DNA of 41,471 nucleotides from Corynebacterium flavescens (GCF_008693105.1 NZ_VXKK01000015.1:1-41471); one strand, 5' to 3'; counted from the stretch's first letter, positions 29,372-39,139 are shown. The notes: generated by a model not told the origin, from the letters alone. Translations and numbers: made by a program.

Positions 29372-30028
29372 ATGAGTGAAAACGAGATCAAGGGCATTCT
29401 GGGCAAGAAGCTCGGCATGACCCAGGTCTTCGACGAGGAGAACCGCGTAGTTCCGGTTACCGTCGTCGAAGCTGGGCCCTGCGTGGTTACCCAGATTCGC
29501 ACCGCAGACAAAGATGGCTACAACGCCATCCAGATCGCCTTCGGCGAGATCGATCCGCGCAAGGCCAACAAGCCTGCAGCAGGTCACTTCCAGAAGGCTG
29601 GCGCTACCCCGCGCCGCCACGTAGCCGAGATCCGCATGGATGACACCTCCGCATACGAGGTCGGCCAAGAGGTAAAGGTTGACATCTTCGAGGGCATCAC
29701 CTTCGTCGACGTCACCGGCACCAGCAAGGGCCACGGCTACGCTGGCGCTATGAAGCGCCACGGCTTCAAGGGTCAGGGCGCTTCCCACGGTAACCAGGCC
29801 GCTCACCGCCGCGTTGGTGGCATCGGTGGCGCCTCTACCCCGGGCCGCGTCTTCAAGGGTAAGCGCATGGCTGGCCGCATGGGCCAGGACCGCGTGACCA
29901 CCCAGAACCTGAAGATTCAGAAGATCGATAGCGAGTCCAACTTGCTGCTCATCAAGGGTGCTATCCCTGGTGCGCGCGGCGGCCTCGTTACCGTTAAGAC
30001 CGCAGTGAAGGGCGGTGCACACGCATGA
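29372..30028 (+). CDS. rplC: 50S ribosomal protein L3
   Basis: 218 residues, near the peptidyl-transferase centre. [20 protein letters not shown] at the start and [20 protein letters not shown] are signature runs. The 3' end overlaps rplD by four bases (ATGA). Confidence 0.98.
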   Translation: MSENEIKGILGKKLGMTQVFDEENRVVPVTVVEAGPCVVTQIRTADKDGYNAIQIAFGEIDPRKANKPAAGHFQKAGATPRRHVAEIRMDDTSAYEVGQEVKVDIFEGITFVDVTGTSKGHGYAGAMKRHGFKGQGASHGNQAAHRRVGGIGGASTPGRVFKGKRMAGRMGQDRVTTQNLKIQKIDSESNLLLIKGAIPGARGGLVTVKTAVKGGAHA

Positions 30029-30678
30029 GCAACCTCAAGCTAGACGTCCAGACCGCTGAGGGTAAGACCAACGGCTCTGTCGAGTTGCCAGCAGAGATCT
30101 TTGACACCGAGGCATCAGTTGCTTTGATGCACCAGGTTGTCACCGCTCAGCTTGCAGCTGCACGCCAGGGCACCCACAAGACCAAGACCCGCGCCGAGGT
30201 CCGTGGCGGCGGCCGTAAGCCTTTCCGTCAGAAGGGCACCGGCCGTGCACGTCAGGGCTCCATCCGCGCACCGCACTACACCGGTGGCGGCATTTCTCAC
30301 GGTCCCGTGCCGCGCAACTACGCGCAGCGCACTCCGAAGAAAATGATCAAGGCAGCCCTTTTCGGCGCACTGTCCGATCGTGCTCGCAACGCACGCATCC
30401 ACGTCATCGAAGACCTCGTACCGGGCCAGAACCCGTCTACCAAGTCTGCAAAGGCTTTCCTCGAGCGTCTGACCGAGCGCAAGAACGTGCTCCTGGTCAT
30501 CGGACGCGAAGACCTTAACGCTCGTCGCAGCGCTTCGAACCTTGCCAACGTCCAGATCTTGGACGCCGGCCAGCTCAACGCCTACGACGTTCTTTACTCC
30601 GATGATGTTGTGTTCTCCGTTGAGGCACTGCACACCTTCGTCAACCGCGTTAATGGCGCGGACAAGGAGGAGAAGTAA
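30025..30678 (+). CDS. rplD: 50S ribosomal protein L4
   Basis: 217 residues; lines the exit tunnel. [19 protein letters not shown] is the conserved loop. Starts inside the rplC stop and ends directly against the rplW ATG, so translational coupling is probable. The wild-type loop suggests no L4-type macrolide change. Confidence 0.98.
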   Translation: MSNLKLDVQTAEGKTNGSVELPAEIFDTEASVALMHQVVTAQLAAARQGTHKTKTRAEVRGGGRKPFRQKGTGRARQGSIRAPHYTGGGISHGPVPRNYAQRTPKKMIKAALFGALSDRARNARIHVIEDLVPGQNPSTKSAKAFLERLTERKNVLLVIGREDLNARRSASNLANVQILDAGQLNAYDVLYSDDVVFSVEALHTFVNRVNGADKEEK

Positions 30679-30984
30679 ATGGCTAAGCTCGTAGACCCGC
30701 GCGACATCATTCTCGCGCCCGTTGTATCCGAGAAGTCCTATGGCCTCATGGAGCAGAACGTTTACACGTTCTACGTCTCCACTGACTCCAACAAGACCCA
30801 AATCAAAGAAGCCGTCGAGCGCATCTTTGGCGTCAAGGTTGACTCCGTAAACACCGTTAACCGTGCAGGTAAGCGTAAGCGCACCCGCACCGGCTTCGGT
30901 CAGCGTAAGTCCACCAAGCGCGCCTATGTTTCGCTTCGTGAAGGCAGCGACTCCATCGACATCTTCGGCGGCGCAACCGCCTAA
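30679..30984 (+). CDS. rplW: 50S ribosomal protein L23
   Basis: 101 residues; exit-tunnel protein that docks trigger factor and [22 protein letters not shown] is the family start. The ATG follows the rplD stop without a gap, using AAGGAGGAG in the rplD end. Confidence 0.98.
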   Translation: MAKLVDPRDIILAPVVSEKSYGLMEQNVYTFYVSTDSNKTQIKEAVERIFGVKVDSVNTVNRAGKRKRTRTGFGQRKSTKRAYVSLREGSDSIDIFGGATA

Positions 30985-31009
30985 GATGCTCGAGAAGTAA
31001 GGAAGAATT

Positions 31010-31846
31010 ATGGCTATTCGTAAATACAAGCCGACAACTCCGGGTCGCCGCGCATCCTCCGTATCCGAGTTCGAGGAGCTAACCCGCTCGACTCCGGAGA
31101 AGTCCCTGCTGCGCCCGCTGAGCAAGACTGGTGGTCGTAACAACCACGGCCGCATCACCACCCGCCACATCGGTGGTGGACACAAGCGCCGCTACCGTCT
31201 CATCGACTTCCGCCGCACCGACAAGGACGGCGTTGCCGCTAAGGTCGCTCACATCGAGTATGACCCAAACCGCACCGCCAACATTGCTCTGCTGCACTAC
31301 GTCGATGGCGAGAAGCGCTACATCATCGCCCCTAAGGGCCTGAAGCAGGGTGCCATCGTCGAGGCTGGTGCTAATGCGGACATCAAGGTTGGCAACAACC
31401 TTCCGCTGCGCAACATCCCGACCGGTACCACCATCCACGCCGTGGAGCTCAAGCCGGGCGCAGGCGCTAAGCTTGCTCGTTCGGCCGGCGCGTCCGTCCT
31501 GCTGCTGGGTAAGGAAGGAAACTACGCAATCCTGCGTATGCCTTCTTCCGAAATCCGCCGCGTGGACATCCGCTGCCGCGCTACCGTCGGTGCCGTCGGC
31601 AACGCTGACCAGATGAACATCCGTTGGGGTAAGGCCGGACGCCTCCGCTGGAAGGGCGTTCGCCCGACCGTCCGTGGTGTCGTTATGAACCCGGTCGACC
31701 ACCCGCACGGTGGTGGTGAAGGTAAGACCTCCGGTGGTCGTCACCCGGTTTCCCCTTGGGGAACCAAGGAGGGTCGTACCCGCAACCCGAACCGTTACTC
31801 CAACAACATGATCGTGCGCCGTCGTCGCCCGAACAAGAAGCGCTAA
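31010..31846 (+). CDS. rplB: 50S ribosomal protein L2
   Basis: 278 residues. [10 protein letters not shown] start, [16 protein letters not shown] motif ([15 protein letters not shown]), and the C-terminal [13 protein letters not shown] with the conserved His. Binding site AAGGAAG five bases before the ATG. Confidence 0.98.
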   Translation: MAIRKYKPTTPGRRASSVSEFEELTRSTPEKSLLRPLSKTGGRNNHGRITTRHIGGGHKRRYRLIDFRRTDKDGVAAKVAHIEYDPNRTANIALLHYVDGEKRYIIAPKGLKQGAIVEAGANADIKVGNNLPLRNIPTGTTIHAVELKPGAGAKLARSAGASVLLLGKEGNYAILRMPSSEIRRVDIRCRATVGAVGNADQMNIRWGKAGRLRWKGVRPTVRGVVMNPVDHPHGGGEGKTSGGRHPVSPWGTKEGRTRNPNRYSNNMIVRRRRPNKKR

Positions 31847-31859
31847 GAGGAGGTAAACA

Positions 31860-32138
31860 ATGCCACGCAGCCTTAAGAAGGGCCCGTTCGTCGATGAGCA
31901 CCTCCTCAACAAGGTGGATGCCCAGAACGAAGCAGGCACCAAGAAGGTCATCAAGACCTGGTCTCGCCGTTCGACCATTCTTCCGGATTTCATTGGTCAT
32001 ACTTTCGCCGTCCATGACGGTCGCAAGCACGTGCCGGTATTCGTAGAAGATTCCATGGTCGGTCACAAGCTCGGTGAGTTTGCACCAACCAAGACCTTTA
32101 AGGGTCACATCAAGGACGATAAGAAGGGACGTCGATAA
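31860..32138 (+). CDS. rpsS: 30S ribosomal protein S19
   Basis: 92 residues; [34 protein letters not shown] perfect AGAGGAGG binding site lies in the gap after rplB. Standard S10 operon position. Confidence 0.98.
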   Translation: MPRSLKKGPFVDEHLLNKVDAQNEAGTKKVIKTWSRRSTILPDFIGHTFAVHDGRKHVPVFVEDSMVGHKLGEFAPTKTFKGHIKDDKKGRR

Positions 32139-32141
32139 GCG

Positions 32142-32504
32142 ATGAGTGAAACAATCACCTCCGCATCCGCCACGGCCCGCTACGTCCGCGTTACTCCGAT
32201 GAAGGCGCGCCGCGTCATCGACTTGGTTCGCGGTAAATCCGTAGCCGAGGCACTGGCCATCCTGAAGTACGCTCCTCAGGGAGCTGCCAAGCCGGTAGCC
32301 AAGGTCGTTGCATCCGCAGCCGCCAACGCCGAGAACAACTTCGGTCTGGATCCACGCACCCTGGTCATCTCTGAGGCTTATGCCAACGAGGGCCCCACCA
32401 TGCGCCGCTTCCAGCCGCGTGCACAGGGTCGTGCATTTTTGATTCGTAAGCGCACCAGCCACATCACCGTGGTGGTCGAGAGCCAGAAGGAAGGGGCCAA
32501 GTAA
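32142..32504 (+). CDS. rplV: 50S ribosomal protein L22
   Basis: 120 residues; [20 protein letters not shown] and the exit-tunnel beta-hairpin tip region [15 protein letters not shown]. The tip has no obvious insertion or deletion, so no macrolide-type change is apparent. Overlaps rpsC by one base (TAATG). Confidence 0.98.
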   Translation: MSETITSASATARYVRVTPMKARRVIDLVRGKSVAEALAILKYAPQGAAKPVAKVVASAAANAENNFGLDPRTLVISEAYANEGPTMRRFQPRAQGRAFLIRKRTSHITVVVESQKEGAK

Positions 32505-33250
32505 TGGGCCAGAAGATCCATCCTCACGGCCTACGTTTGGGCATCACTTCCGACTGGAAGACCCACTGGTACGCCGACAAGGACTACGCTAACTACGTAG
32601 CCGAAGACATCAAGATCCGTCAGTACCTCGAGAAGGGCCTCGACCGCGCCGGCATCGCCGACGTCGTTATCGAGCGCACCCGTGACCGCGTCCGCGTTGA
32701 CATTCACACCGCCCGTCCGGGCATCGTGATTGGCCGCCGCGGCGCTGAGGCCGACCGCATCCGCCGCGAGCTCGAGAAGCTCACCGGCAAGATGGTCGCC
32801 CTCAACATCCTCGAGGTCAAGCAGGTCGACGCCAACGCAACTCTCGTTGCGCAGTCCGTCGCCGAGCAGCTCGTCAACCGCGTGGCTTTCCGCCGCGCCA
32901 TGCGCAAGGCTATCCAGTCTGCCATGCGTCAGCCGCAGGTCAAGGGTATTAAGATCCTCTTGGCTGGTCGTCTGGGCGGTGCCGAGATGTCTCGTACCGA
33001 GCGCTACCACGAGGGTCGCGTTCCGCTGCACACTCTTCGCGCCGAGATCGACTACGGCACCGCAGAGGCCCACACCACCTTCGGCCGCATTGGCATTAAG
33101 GTGTGGATCTACAAGGGTGACGTCGTCGGTGGCGTGCGTGAATCCGAACTGAACGCTCCGACGCAGGGCCGTGGCCGCGGCGACCGTGGTGGTCGTCCGC
33201 GTCGCGGTGGCCAGCGTCGCCAGCGCGCACAGCAAAAGCAGGAGGGCTAA
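32504..33250 (+). CDS. rpsC: 30S ribosomal protein S3
   Basis: 248 residues with a KH domain ([17 protein letters not shown]) and the conserved [12 protein letters not shown]. The C-terminal tail is Arg/Gly-rich ([18 protein letters not shown]), typical for actinobacteria. mRNA entry-tunnel protein. Confidence 0.98.
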   Translation: MGQKIHPHGLRLGITSDWKTHWYADKDYANYVAEDIKIRQYLEKGLDRAGIADVVIERTRDRVRVDIHTARPGIVIGRRGAEADRIRRELEKLTGKMVALNILEVKQVDANATLVAQSVAEQLVNRVAFRRAMRKAIQSAMRQPQVKGIKILLAGRLGGAEMSRTERYHEGRVPLHTLRAEIDYGTAEAHTTFGRIGIKVWIYKGDVVGGVRESELNAPTQGRGRGDRGGRPRRGGQRRQRAQQKQEG

Positions 33251-33253
33251 TCC

Positions 33254-33670
33254 ATGCTGATTCCTAAGCGCGTTAAGTACCGTCGCCAGCATCGCCCTAC
33301 TCGTAGTGGCATGTCCAAGGGCGGTAACCGCATTAACTTCGGCGATTACGCTATCCAGGCCCTCGAGCCGGCGTACATCACCAACCGTCAGATTGAAGCC
33401 GCACGTATTGCCATCAACCGCCACATCAAGCGCGGTGGCAAGGTGTGGATCAACATCTTCCCGGATCGTCCTTTGACCCAGAAGCCGCTCGGCGTGCGTA
33501 TGGGTTCCGGTAAGGGTCCGGTTGAGAAGTGGGTGGCCAACGTCAAGCCTGGCCGCGTTCTTTTCGAGATGAGCTACCCGTCCGACGAGGTTGCAATCGA
33601 GGCTCTGCGCCGTGCCGGCCAGAAGCTTCCCTGCAAGTTCCGCATCATCAAGAAGGAGGACCAGTTCTAA
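33254..33670 (+). CDS. rplP: 50S ribosomal protein L16
   Basis: 138 residues; [19 protein letters not shown] and [19 protein letters not shown]. Sits near the A-site tRNA elbow. Ends in TAATG shared with rpmC. Confidence 0.98.
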   Translation: MLIPKRVKYRRQHRPTRSGMSKGGNRINFGDYAIQALEPAYITNRQIEAARIAINRHIKRGGKVWINIFPDRPLTQKPLGVRMGSGKGPVEKWVANVKPGRVLFEMSYPSDEVAIEALRRAGQKLPCKFRIIKKEDQF

Positions 33671-33900
33671 TGGCAACCGGTACCCCCGCACACGAGTTCC
33701 GCGAACTCGACAACGCTGAGCTGGAAACTCGCCTCAAGAGCGCCAAGGAAGAACTCTTCAACTTGCGCTTCCAGAAGGCCACCGGCCAGTTGACCAACAA
33801 CCGCCGCATCGGCACGGTCAAGCGCGACATCGCCCGCATTTACACCGTTCTGCGCGAGCGCGAGTTGGGTCTGTCCGTAGTTCCGGGAGCTGAGGCTTAA
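33670..33900 (+). CDS. rpmC: 50S ribosomal protein L29
   Basis: 76 residues; [20 protein letters not shown] and [13 protein letters not shown] are signature runs. The ATG at 33670 shares a base with the rplP stop and uses AAGGAGG inside rplP; the longer ORF in that frame overlaps rplP and is not real. Confidence 0.97.
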   Translation: MATGTPAHEFRELDNAELETRLKSAKEELFNLRFQKATGQLTNNRRIGTVKRDIARIYTVLRERELGLSVVPGAEA

Positions 33901-33902
33901 TC

Positions 33903-34199
33903 ATGAGTGAGGCAAACGTGACTGATTCCAACAATGCTCCTAAGAAGGAGAAAGGTGCGCGCAAGACCCGCGTCGGCTACGTGGTTTCTGACAAGATGCA
34001 GAAGACCATCGTCGTCGAGCTCGAGGATCGTAAGCAGCACGCACTGTACGGCAAGATCATGCGCTCCAACTCCAAGGTGAAGGTGCATGACGAGAACGAG
34101 ACCGCCGGCATCGGCGACCGCGTTCTCATCGCCGAGACCCGTCCGCTGTCCAAGGACAAGCACTTCCGTCTCGTCGAGATCGTTGAGAAGGCTAAGTAA
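33903..34199 (+). CDS. rpsQ: 30S ribosomal protein S17
   Basis: 98 residues, with an N-terminal charged extension common in actinobacteria before [19 protein letters not shown] and [12 protein letters not shown]. Last gene of this S10 unit; a strong terminator follows, and the spc operon is not in the window. Confidence 0.98.
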   Translation: MSEANVTDSNNAPKKEKGARKTRVGYVVSDKMQKTIVVELEDRKQHALYGKIMRSNSKVKVHDENETAGIGDRVLIAETRPLSKDKHFRLVEIVEKAK

Positions 34200-34224
34200 G
34201 ACTTAGTCCTCCTCGCACAACTAG

Positions 34225-34266
34225 GCCCCGCCACTCGCACACATCGTGCAGGTGGCGGGGCTTTTT
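34225..34266 (+). terminator. Terminator of the S10 operon
   Basis: GCCCCGCCAC (34225-34234) and GTGGCGGGGC (34252-34261) form a perfect 10-bp stem with an inner GCAC/GTGC pair, followed by TTTTT. A very strong intrinsic terminator, which isolates the ribosomal genes from the island that begins at 34435. Confidence 0.95.
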
Positions 34267-34434
34267 GCATGCTCAAACCTCCATAACCACGAGTGGGGGT
34301 GAGACGAGCGGGGAGCATTCCCCGAGAAAGAGAATCTGCGCCTAGGAATTGTTAGGGTGCTTAGAGCGAAGTAAAGCATCGCCCCTATTTCACTTCATTC
34401 CCCTAGTTCTCTCGTTCTCTGACCGTCTCTCTAC

Positions 34435-35285
34435 GGTGCTGTTGCAAAGTTGGGGCAGTAGGAAAAGCGGCGTGAAATAATCACAGCCATGGGTATCTTC
34501 TCCGGTCGTCATTTCCCCCGTGACATCATTCTGTGGGCAGTGCGCAGGTCACTGCCGCTACGGGGTTAGCTACCGCGATCTGGAGGAAATGATGACTTCG
34601 GCGGGGCGTGCCGGTCGATCACACCACGATTCTCACCGCTGGGTGCAGAAATACGCCCCTGAGCTGAACAAGCAAACACGGTGGTACCGGCAGGTACCTG
34701 ACTGGCAGGCCAGTTCCTGGCGGGTGGATGAGACCTATATCCGGGTCGGCGGCACGTGGTGCTACCTCTGATCTGGCGATCACCGCTGGTGGCCAGACCC
34801 TGGACTTTTACCTGTCCCCAAAGCGGAACGTGGCCGCAGCGAAGCGTTTCCTGGCCAAGGCCCTCGGATCCAATGCGTCAGCCGGGTATCCCAGAGTGAT
34901 CAACACCGATAAAGCACCCTCCCTAGCCAGGGCAATCGCCGAGTTGAAGTCAGAGGGAATCTGCCCGCCAACAGTGGAACACCGGCAGGTGAAATACCTC
35001 AACAACATCCTGGAAGGCGACCATGGTCGGCTGAAGCGGATCCTCGGGCCGAAAGGCGCGTTTTAAGAACCGGACCTCGGCGTACCGGACGTTGAAAGGG
35101 ATGGAGGCGATGCACTCATTGCGGAAAGGGCAAGGCACGATGTTTGACCTCACGGGCAACCGAACCCGGACGCGGTGATCCTCAACCGGGTCTTCGAGAC
35201 GGCCTAACAACGCCCACACGCAGCGGCCATCAGGGAATGAGAAACTGAGTCTTCGCTGCTCTCCCCCCAACTTTGCAACAGCACC
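34435..35285 (+). mobile_element. IS6-family insertion sequence, left copy
   Basis: 851 bp with perfect 21-bp terminal inverted repeats: GGTGCTGTTGCAAAGTTGGG plus G at 34435-34455 and its complement at 35265-35285. The end GG-GCTGTTGCAAA is characteristic of the IS6/IS26 family. The left outer flank is CTCTCTAC and the right flank TCAAAGTT, so this copy alone has no target duplication. It contains one transposase pseudogene. Confidence 0.92.
34489..35207 (+). pseudogene. IS6-family transposase, frame-disrupted
   Basis: The reading frame starts MGIFSGRHFPRDIILWAV but shifts at about 34547 (an extra base within GCAGGTCACTGCC where TGGTACTGCC is expected) and stops. The second block, GVSYRDLEEMMTSAGRAGR to ETYIRVGGTWCYL, ends near 34770 by another shift. 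The third, ITAGGQTLDFYLSPKRNVAA to LGPKGAF, ends at 35066 through an extra T. A final shift near 35145 precedes the end at NPDAVILNRVFETA. The DDE residues are in VDETYI, NTDKAPS and EGDHGRLKR. At least four frame lesions make it non-functional. Confidence 0.9.
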
Positions 35286-35333
35286 TCAAAGTTTCGGACA
35301 CAGAGCGTCACTACAGGCCAGGATCTGGGGGTC

Positions 35334-35804
35334 TTAGGCCTCACCATCGTTGGCGGTGTGGGTCTCCACCGGTCGGGGCGGGAGGTGCCGGTCTTCTCCA
35401 CGATCTTGCTCATCGAAAAGCCCTCGTTGCGCAGGTGCTCGGCGTAGCGGAGCTTGTCCGAGTCCACGACACTGGGCTATCGGGTCATCCGGGTTCGAAG
35501 AATCAACTGGCATGGGATCAGCCAGGGTGCGCACCCCGACGTTACGCTCCTGAAGATTATGGATCAGATTCAACGTATCGCGCACCGTGCGCCCCAACCG
35601 GTCGAGCGTGTGGACGACAATGACATCGCCTTCACGGGCCTGATCCAGTGCCTTGTGCGGTCCGGGGCGGTTGGTGGTGGATCCGGATTTCTTATCAACG
35701 TAAATGTATTTGCTGGCAATACCTTCCTGGCGCAGAGCGTCGATCTGTCGGTCAAGGTCCTGTTTCGCGGTCGACACCCGGGCGTAGCCAATATCCATAA
35801 CCAA
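35334..35804 (-). pseudogene. Serine recombinase (resolvase/invertase), decayed
   Basis: Residues 1-111 are a good Tn3-type resolvase catalytic domain: MDIGYARVSTAKQDLDRQID with the active serine in ARVS, VIVVHTLDRLGRTVRDTLNL, then NPDDPIAQ. After that about 40 residues, including the long E helix, are missing, and the frame shifts near 35470. The helix-turn-helix part DKLRYAEHLRNEGFSMSKIV continues in another frame (35467 downward). A second small deletion occurs before HLPPRPVETHTAND. Likely inactive. The ATG could be 35804 or 35798. Confidence 0.85.
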
Positions 35805-35990
35805 AATAGTGCCGGAAGTCTATTCTGTAGCGGACATTATGGGACATGGTTGTGGCATGACTTGTGGGACATGCTCCTCCTGGGACTATGTATTTTCAAT
35901 CCATTGTCATTGATGGTGTCCCACCTCCTTGAAAGTGAGGCGCTCGGGAAAGGCCGGAAGGGGCCTCTTTCCCGACGTTCAAACCATTGC
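35805..35990. other. Possible res-like region and hairpin upstream of arsR
   Basis: GTGGGACA (about 35860-35867) and TGTCCCAC (about 35918-35925) are inverted copies about 50 bases apart, with more GGGACA-like repeats nearby. They lie next to the recombinase start, where a res site is expected. Further right, TCGGGAAA-GGCC (35944-35955) pairs with GGCC-TC-TTTCCCGA (35962-35975), a terminator-like stem. Confidence 0.35.
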
Positions 35991-36018
35991 TTGAAATACA
36001 AGTGGTCGCTTGTTAATA
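35991..36018 (+). promoter_or_regulatory. Candidate arsR-arsP promoter and operator
   Basis: TTGAAA (35991-35996) and TTAATA (36013-36018) are spaced 16 bp. The -35 box is the right half of an inverted repeat TTCAA-ACCATTGC-TTGAA (35978-35995), a plausible ArsR operator. Transcription would begin about 36025, right at the GTG start of arsR, so the mRNA is probably leaderless. Confidence 0.5.
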
Positions 36019-36025
36019 CCGGAGT

Positions 36026-36415
36026 GTGCTTACAGAGATTTCCTTATCCATCCCCGCGTCGGATCTCATTCCCGCCGAGCGGGCCCAGTTACTCGTGCCC
36101 ACCCTGTCCGCGCTGTCGGATGAAAACCGGTTGACGATCCTGCTCACCTTGGCGGAGACGTCGATGACCAACCGCCAGCTCCATGAGGCCACCGGGATGA
36201 GTCAGGCGTTGGTCAGCCATCATCTGGCTGCCCTGCGCAAGGCCGGACTGGTGGACTCGGAGCCGATGGGTCGTGCCACGCTGAATTCGGTGTGTTGTGC
36301 TCAGCTGGCTGATCCGGTGCGCTGGCTGGCGCACCTGGCGACGTTGACGCCGGAGGGACAACGCGCCTGCTGCACGGACACCTCCCTGAGAGGCGAGGTC
36401 GTTGATGCTGATTAG
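36026..36415 (+). CDS. arsR: ArsR-family repressor with C-terminal Cys pairs
   Basis: Winged-helix metalloregulator of 129 residues. The recognition helix region TNRQLHEATGMSQALVSHHL is typical. Unlike the second ArsR of the island, it has no N-terminal Cys pair; vicinal cysteines are at 90-91 (NSVCCAQ) and 115-116 (QRACCTD). C-terminal Cys pairs are the As(III) or methylarsenite site in other ArsR types, for instance those controlling arsP, as I recall. Its stop overlaps the arsP start. The GTG start is predicted from a probable leaderless mRNA; a later start is possible. Confidence 0.8.
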   Translation: MLTEISLSIPASDLIPAERAQLLVPTLSALSDENRLTILLTLAETSMTNRQLHEATGMSQALVSHHLAALRKAGLVDSEPMGRATLNSVCCAQLADPVRWLAHLATLTPEGQRACCTDTSLRGEVVDAD

Positions 36416-37289
36416 CGCGCTCGGCACGTTCACTGTCCTCCTGGTCGAGCTGCTCCTGCTGTTTCTGGTGATCTCCTATGCGGTCGCGTTGATCAACCGG
36501 CGCTTCGGCCCGGAGCAGTTGCAGAGCTGGATGGCTGGTGGAGCGGTTCCCGGCCAGGTCAAGGGACTGGCGTTGGGGGCGATCACTCCGTTTTGTTCCT
36601 GTTCGACGATCCCGATGTTTGTCAGCATGCTCAAAGCCGGGGTGGCCTTTCGCACCACCGTGACCTACCTGATCGCTTCGCCGCTGCTCAACCCGGTTAT
36701 CGTCGGCGGGATCTGGCTGATCTTTACCTGGCAGGTCGCGATCAGCTACGCGGTGATCATGGTGCTGCTGGCGCTGGGAGCACCCTGGGCCTGGACCGCG
36801 CTGGGCATGGAAGACCAGCTGCGCAAGGTCAAGGTCAAGGGCGGGCGCCAGCTGGACGGGACCCCGTGGCGTGGGACCAAACAAGAAACCCCGGCAGCTA
36901 TCCGTCAGGCATGGGACGATCTTCGCCCCATGCTCCTTCCGATGATCATCGGCGTGGCCAGCGGTGCATTCGTCTACGGGGCCGTGCCCGAAGACGGCCT
37001 GGGATTTATGGCCGGTGGATACGTCTGGTGGCTGATTCCACTGGCTGCGGTGATCGGTATCCCGCTGTATGTCCGACTCGAGACGATGCTGCCGGTCACC
37101 CTGGCTTTATCGGGTGCCGGAGTGGCCATCGGCCCGATATTCGCGATGATGATCGGCGGGGCGGGGGCCTCTCCGCCGGAGGTCTCCAGGTTGGCGGCGG
37201 TGTTCAAGCCGAAACTGTTGGCTACCTTCGTGCTCACCATTCTGCTGGCGGCCATGCTGGCCGGCTACGCGATGACGATCATCCTCTAA
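36405..37289 (+). CDS. arsP: DUF318 permease, probably ArsP organoarsenical efflux
   Basis: Integral membrane permease of 294 residues with about eight membrane segments and a cytoplasmic middle loop (KVKVKGGRQLDGTPWRGTKQ). The signature TPFCSCSTIPMF with its two Cys is the DUF318 permease motif found in ArsP (efflux of trivalent methylated or aromatic arsenicals) and in related Cu/Zn-type permeases. The ATG at 36405 has GAGG six bases ahead and overlaps arsR by 11 bases. Neighbouring ars genes favour ArsP. Its small partner peptide lies 32 bases downstream. Confidence 0.8.
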   Translation: MLISALGTFTVLLVELLLLFLVISYAVALINRRFGPEQLQSWMAGGAVPGQVKGLALGAITPFCSCSTIPMFVSMLKAGVAFRTTVTYLIASPLLNPVIVGGIWLIFTWQVAISYAVIMVLLALGAPWAWTALGMEDQLRKVKVKGGRQLDGTPWRGTKQETPAAIRQAWDDLRPMLLPMIIGVASGAFVYGAVPEDGLGFMAGGYVWWLIPLAAVIGIPLYVRLETMLPVTLALSGAGVAIGPIFAMMIGGAGASPPEVSRLAAVFKPKLLATFVLTILLAAMLAGYAMTIIL

Positions 37290-37321
37290 ACCACGTACCC
37301 CTACCGAAAGGACACACTCTC

Positions 37322-37465
37322 ATGGGTTTCAAGGACCTGTTTACCAAGAAAAACTCCACCTCCGACTGCTGTGGCGTCGAGATCGTCGCCGACGACGACA
37401 CCGACACCGACACCACTGAGACCACCAGTGACCAGGAGGAGCAGCACCCGCAGGCTACGTCCTAA
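37322..37465 (+). CDS. Small acidic Cys-Cys peptide of the arsP module
   Basis: 47-residue protein beginning MGFKDLFTKKNSTSDCCGVE, then IVADDDTDTDTTETTSDQEE. A basic, amphipathic N-terminus is followed by a vicinal Cys pair at 15-16 and a strongly acidic tail. The ATG has AAAGGA seven bases upstream, and the gene is 32 bp after arsP on the same strand, so it is real and probably co-expressed. The Cys pair could bind As(III) or a metal and hand it to ArsP at the membrane; this is inference. I recall similar CC-containing short proteins near DUF318 permeases but cannot confirm it here. Confidence 0.75.
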   Translation: MGFKDLFTKKNSTSDCCGVEIVADDDTDTDTTETTSDQEEQHPQATS

Positions 37466-37532
37466 CCCGACACATCCCGGTCTCTACCAGCGTGTCTGGC
37501 TCCCGGACGAGGACTCTGACAGCCGGTGCAGA

Positions 37533-37573
37533 CACCAACGACCCCGCGCGAATTCTGCGCGGGGTCGTTGGTG
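37533..37573. terminator. Bidirectional terminator between arsP and arsC modules
   Basis: Arms 37533-37549 and 37557-37573 are perfect 17-bp inverted repeats (CACCAACGACCCCGCGC and complement) with a GAATTCT loop. The site lies between convergent genes, so it can serve both strands. No T-run is adjacent. Confidence 0.75.
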
Positions 37574-37589
37574 GTGTCAGGTGGGGTGG

Positions 37590-38009
37590 TCAGTTCTCGA
37601 GCAGCTCGGCGAGGAGCCTGCGTACCCGGGCGTCGATGTCGTCACGGACCAGACGCATGCGCTCCAGGCCCTCGATGCCACGCTGGGACGGCTCGTCAGT
37701 CACCCACCGCTCGCACGTACCGCGGGCACCGTCGGGTAGCTCCAGCTGGGCATCACCTCCCAGGATGATCACGCGGTCGACCTCGCTCAACAGTTGTGGA
37801 TCTACACCCTTAGGGTGGTCTGCGGACATGTCGGCACCGGCCTCGGCGATAACCTCGACGGACTGGGGGTTGAGCTTCGTGCCGGGTGTCGTGCCGGCGG
37901 AGTGGATCTCGATCCGGTCACCGGCGTGCTTAGCGGCTAGGGCTGCGGCCATCTGGGACTTGCCGCCGTTGCCGACGCAGACGAACAGAACTGTTGGGTG
38001 GGTGCTCAT
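37590..38009 (-). CDS. arsC: Arsenate reductase (arsenate-mycothiol transferase type)
   Basis: Reduces arsenate to arsenite using mycothiol. 139 residues, low-molecular-weight phosphatase fold with the catalytic loop C11-VGNGGK-S18 (C-x5-K/R-S), followed by [12 protein letters not shown] and the general-acid region DEPSQRG. The Lys in the loop instead of Arg matches C. glutamicum ArsC1 as I recall. The ATG overlaps the acr3 stop by four bases (ATGA). The long upstream ORF is acr3 in another frame. Confidence 0.93.
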   Translation of the reverse strand: MSTHPTVLFVCVGNGGKSQMAAALAAKHAGDRIEIHSAGTTPGTKLNPQSVEVIAEAGADMSADHPKGVDPQLLSEVDRVIILGGDAQLELPDGARGTCERWVTDEPSQRGIEGLERMRLVRDDIDARVRRLLAELLEN

Positions 38010-39124
38010 GAGGTGAAGTTCTCCTTCTCGGATACAGCAGTCTGCGGAGACGGTGTCGAGGATACGGGTAGGGTCGGATCCTGGGGGAAGAGTTTCGGTC
38101 CCAGCCACAGCATGGTGTAGACCAGGCTGACAAGCACCGGGATCTCGATCAACGGGCCGATGGTGCCGGCGAGCGCCTGGGCGGAGGTCGCGCCGAAGGT
38201 GCCGATGGCCACGGCGATGGCCAGCTCGAAGTTGTTGCCCGCGGCGGTGAAGGACACCGACGCCGACTGGGCGTATCCCATGCCGGAGAGCCTGGAGATG
38301 GCCAGGGCGAGGAAGAACATGCCCACGAAGTAACAGAGCAGGGGCACGGCCAGGCGGGCCACGGTCCACGGTTGGGAGGTGATCTGCTCGCCCTGCAGGG
38401 AAAACAGCAGCACGATGGTATAGAGCAGGCCGATCAGTGCCAGCGGGGAGATCTTCGGCAGGTAGGTGTTTTCGTACCAGGCACGGCCCTTGGTTTTTTC
38501 ACCGATGATTCGGGAGGCCACGCCGGCGGCCAGCGGGATGCCGAGGAATACGAGCACGGAAACCACGATCGACCAGAAGGAAAATTCCGCCGAGGTAGTC
38601 GCCAGGCCCAGCCAGGCTGGCAGGACCTGGAGGTAGAACCAGCCGAGTACGCCGAACATGATGACTTGGAACACCGAGTTGATCGCCACCAGCACGGCCG
38701 TGGCCTCCCGGTCACCACACGACAGATCACTCCAGACGAGCACCATCGCAATACACCGAGCCAGGCCGACGATGATCAATCCGGTGCGCAGTTCCGGCTG
38801 ATCCGGCAGGAAGATCCAGGCCAAGGTGAACATGAAAGCCGGACCGACCAGCCAGTTGAGCACTAAGGACACGGTCATTAGGCGTTTGTCAGCGGTAATC
38901 TCACCGGCCTTGTCGTAGCGAACCTTCGCCAGCGGCGGATACATCATCACCAGCAGGCCAAGTGCTATCGGCAGGGAAATCCCACCGACCTCTAAAGCGC
39001 CCAGGGCGTCACCGATACCGGGGACGACCCGGCCGATGAGCAGGCCAGCGGCCATGGCGAGAATGATCCAGACCGGCAGGAAGCGATCTAAAAAGGTCAT
39101 GCGTGGGCGGTGGTCAGAATTCAT
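38006..39124 (-). CDS. acr3: Acr3-type arsenite efflux transporter
   Basis: Membrane carrier with about ten segments, 372 residues, exporting arsenite, the product of ArsC. Essential Cys124 in [17 protein letters not shown] and Glu300 in [13 protein letters not shown] correspond to Cys129 and Glu305 of C. glutamicum Acr3. [17 protein letters not shown] is also typical. Start ATG at 39124 with AAAGG upstream. It is divergent from arsR through a shared 14-bp inverted repeat. Confidence 0.95.
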   Translation of the reverse strand: MNSDHRPRMTFLDRFLPVWIILAMAAGLLIGRVVPGIGDALGALEVGGISLPIALGLLVMMYPPLAKVRYDKAGEITADKRLMTVSLVLNWLVGPAFMFTLAWIFLPDQPELRTGLIIVGLARCIAMVLVWSDLSCGDREATAVLVAINSVFQVIMFGVLGWFYLQVLPAWLGLATTSAEFSFWSIVVSVLVFLGIPLAAGVASRIIGEKTKGRAWYENTYLPKISPLALIGLLYTIVLLFSLQGEQITSQPWTVARLAVPLLCYFVGMFFLALAISRLSGMGYAQSASVSFTAAGNNFELAIAVAIGTFGATSAQALAGTIGPLIEIPVLVSLVYTMLWLGPKLFPQDPTLPVSSTPSPQTAVSEKENFTS

Positions 39125-39139
39125 ACGAGCCTTTCACAG

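Noticed and set aside
34540..34575. Programmed ribosomal frameshift in the IS transposase
   Set aside because: No slippery sequence at the lesion, IS6 elements normally have one frame, and the left copy has further frame lesions.
34427..35293. Target site duplication around the left IS copy by itself
   Set aside because: CTCTCTAC and TCAAAGTT differ; the duplication is seen only between inner flanks of the two copies.
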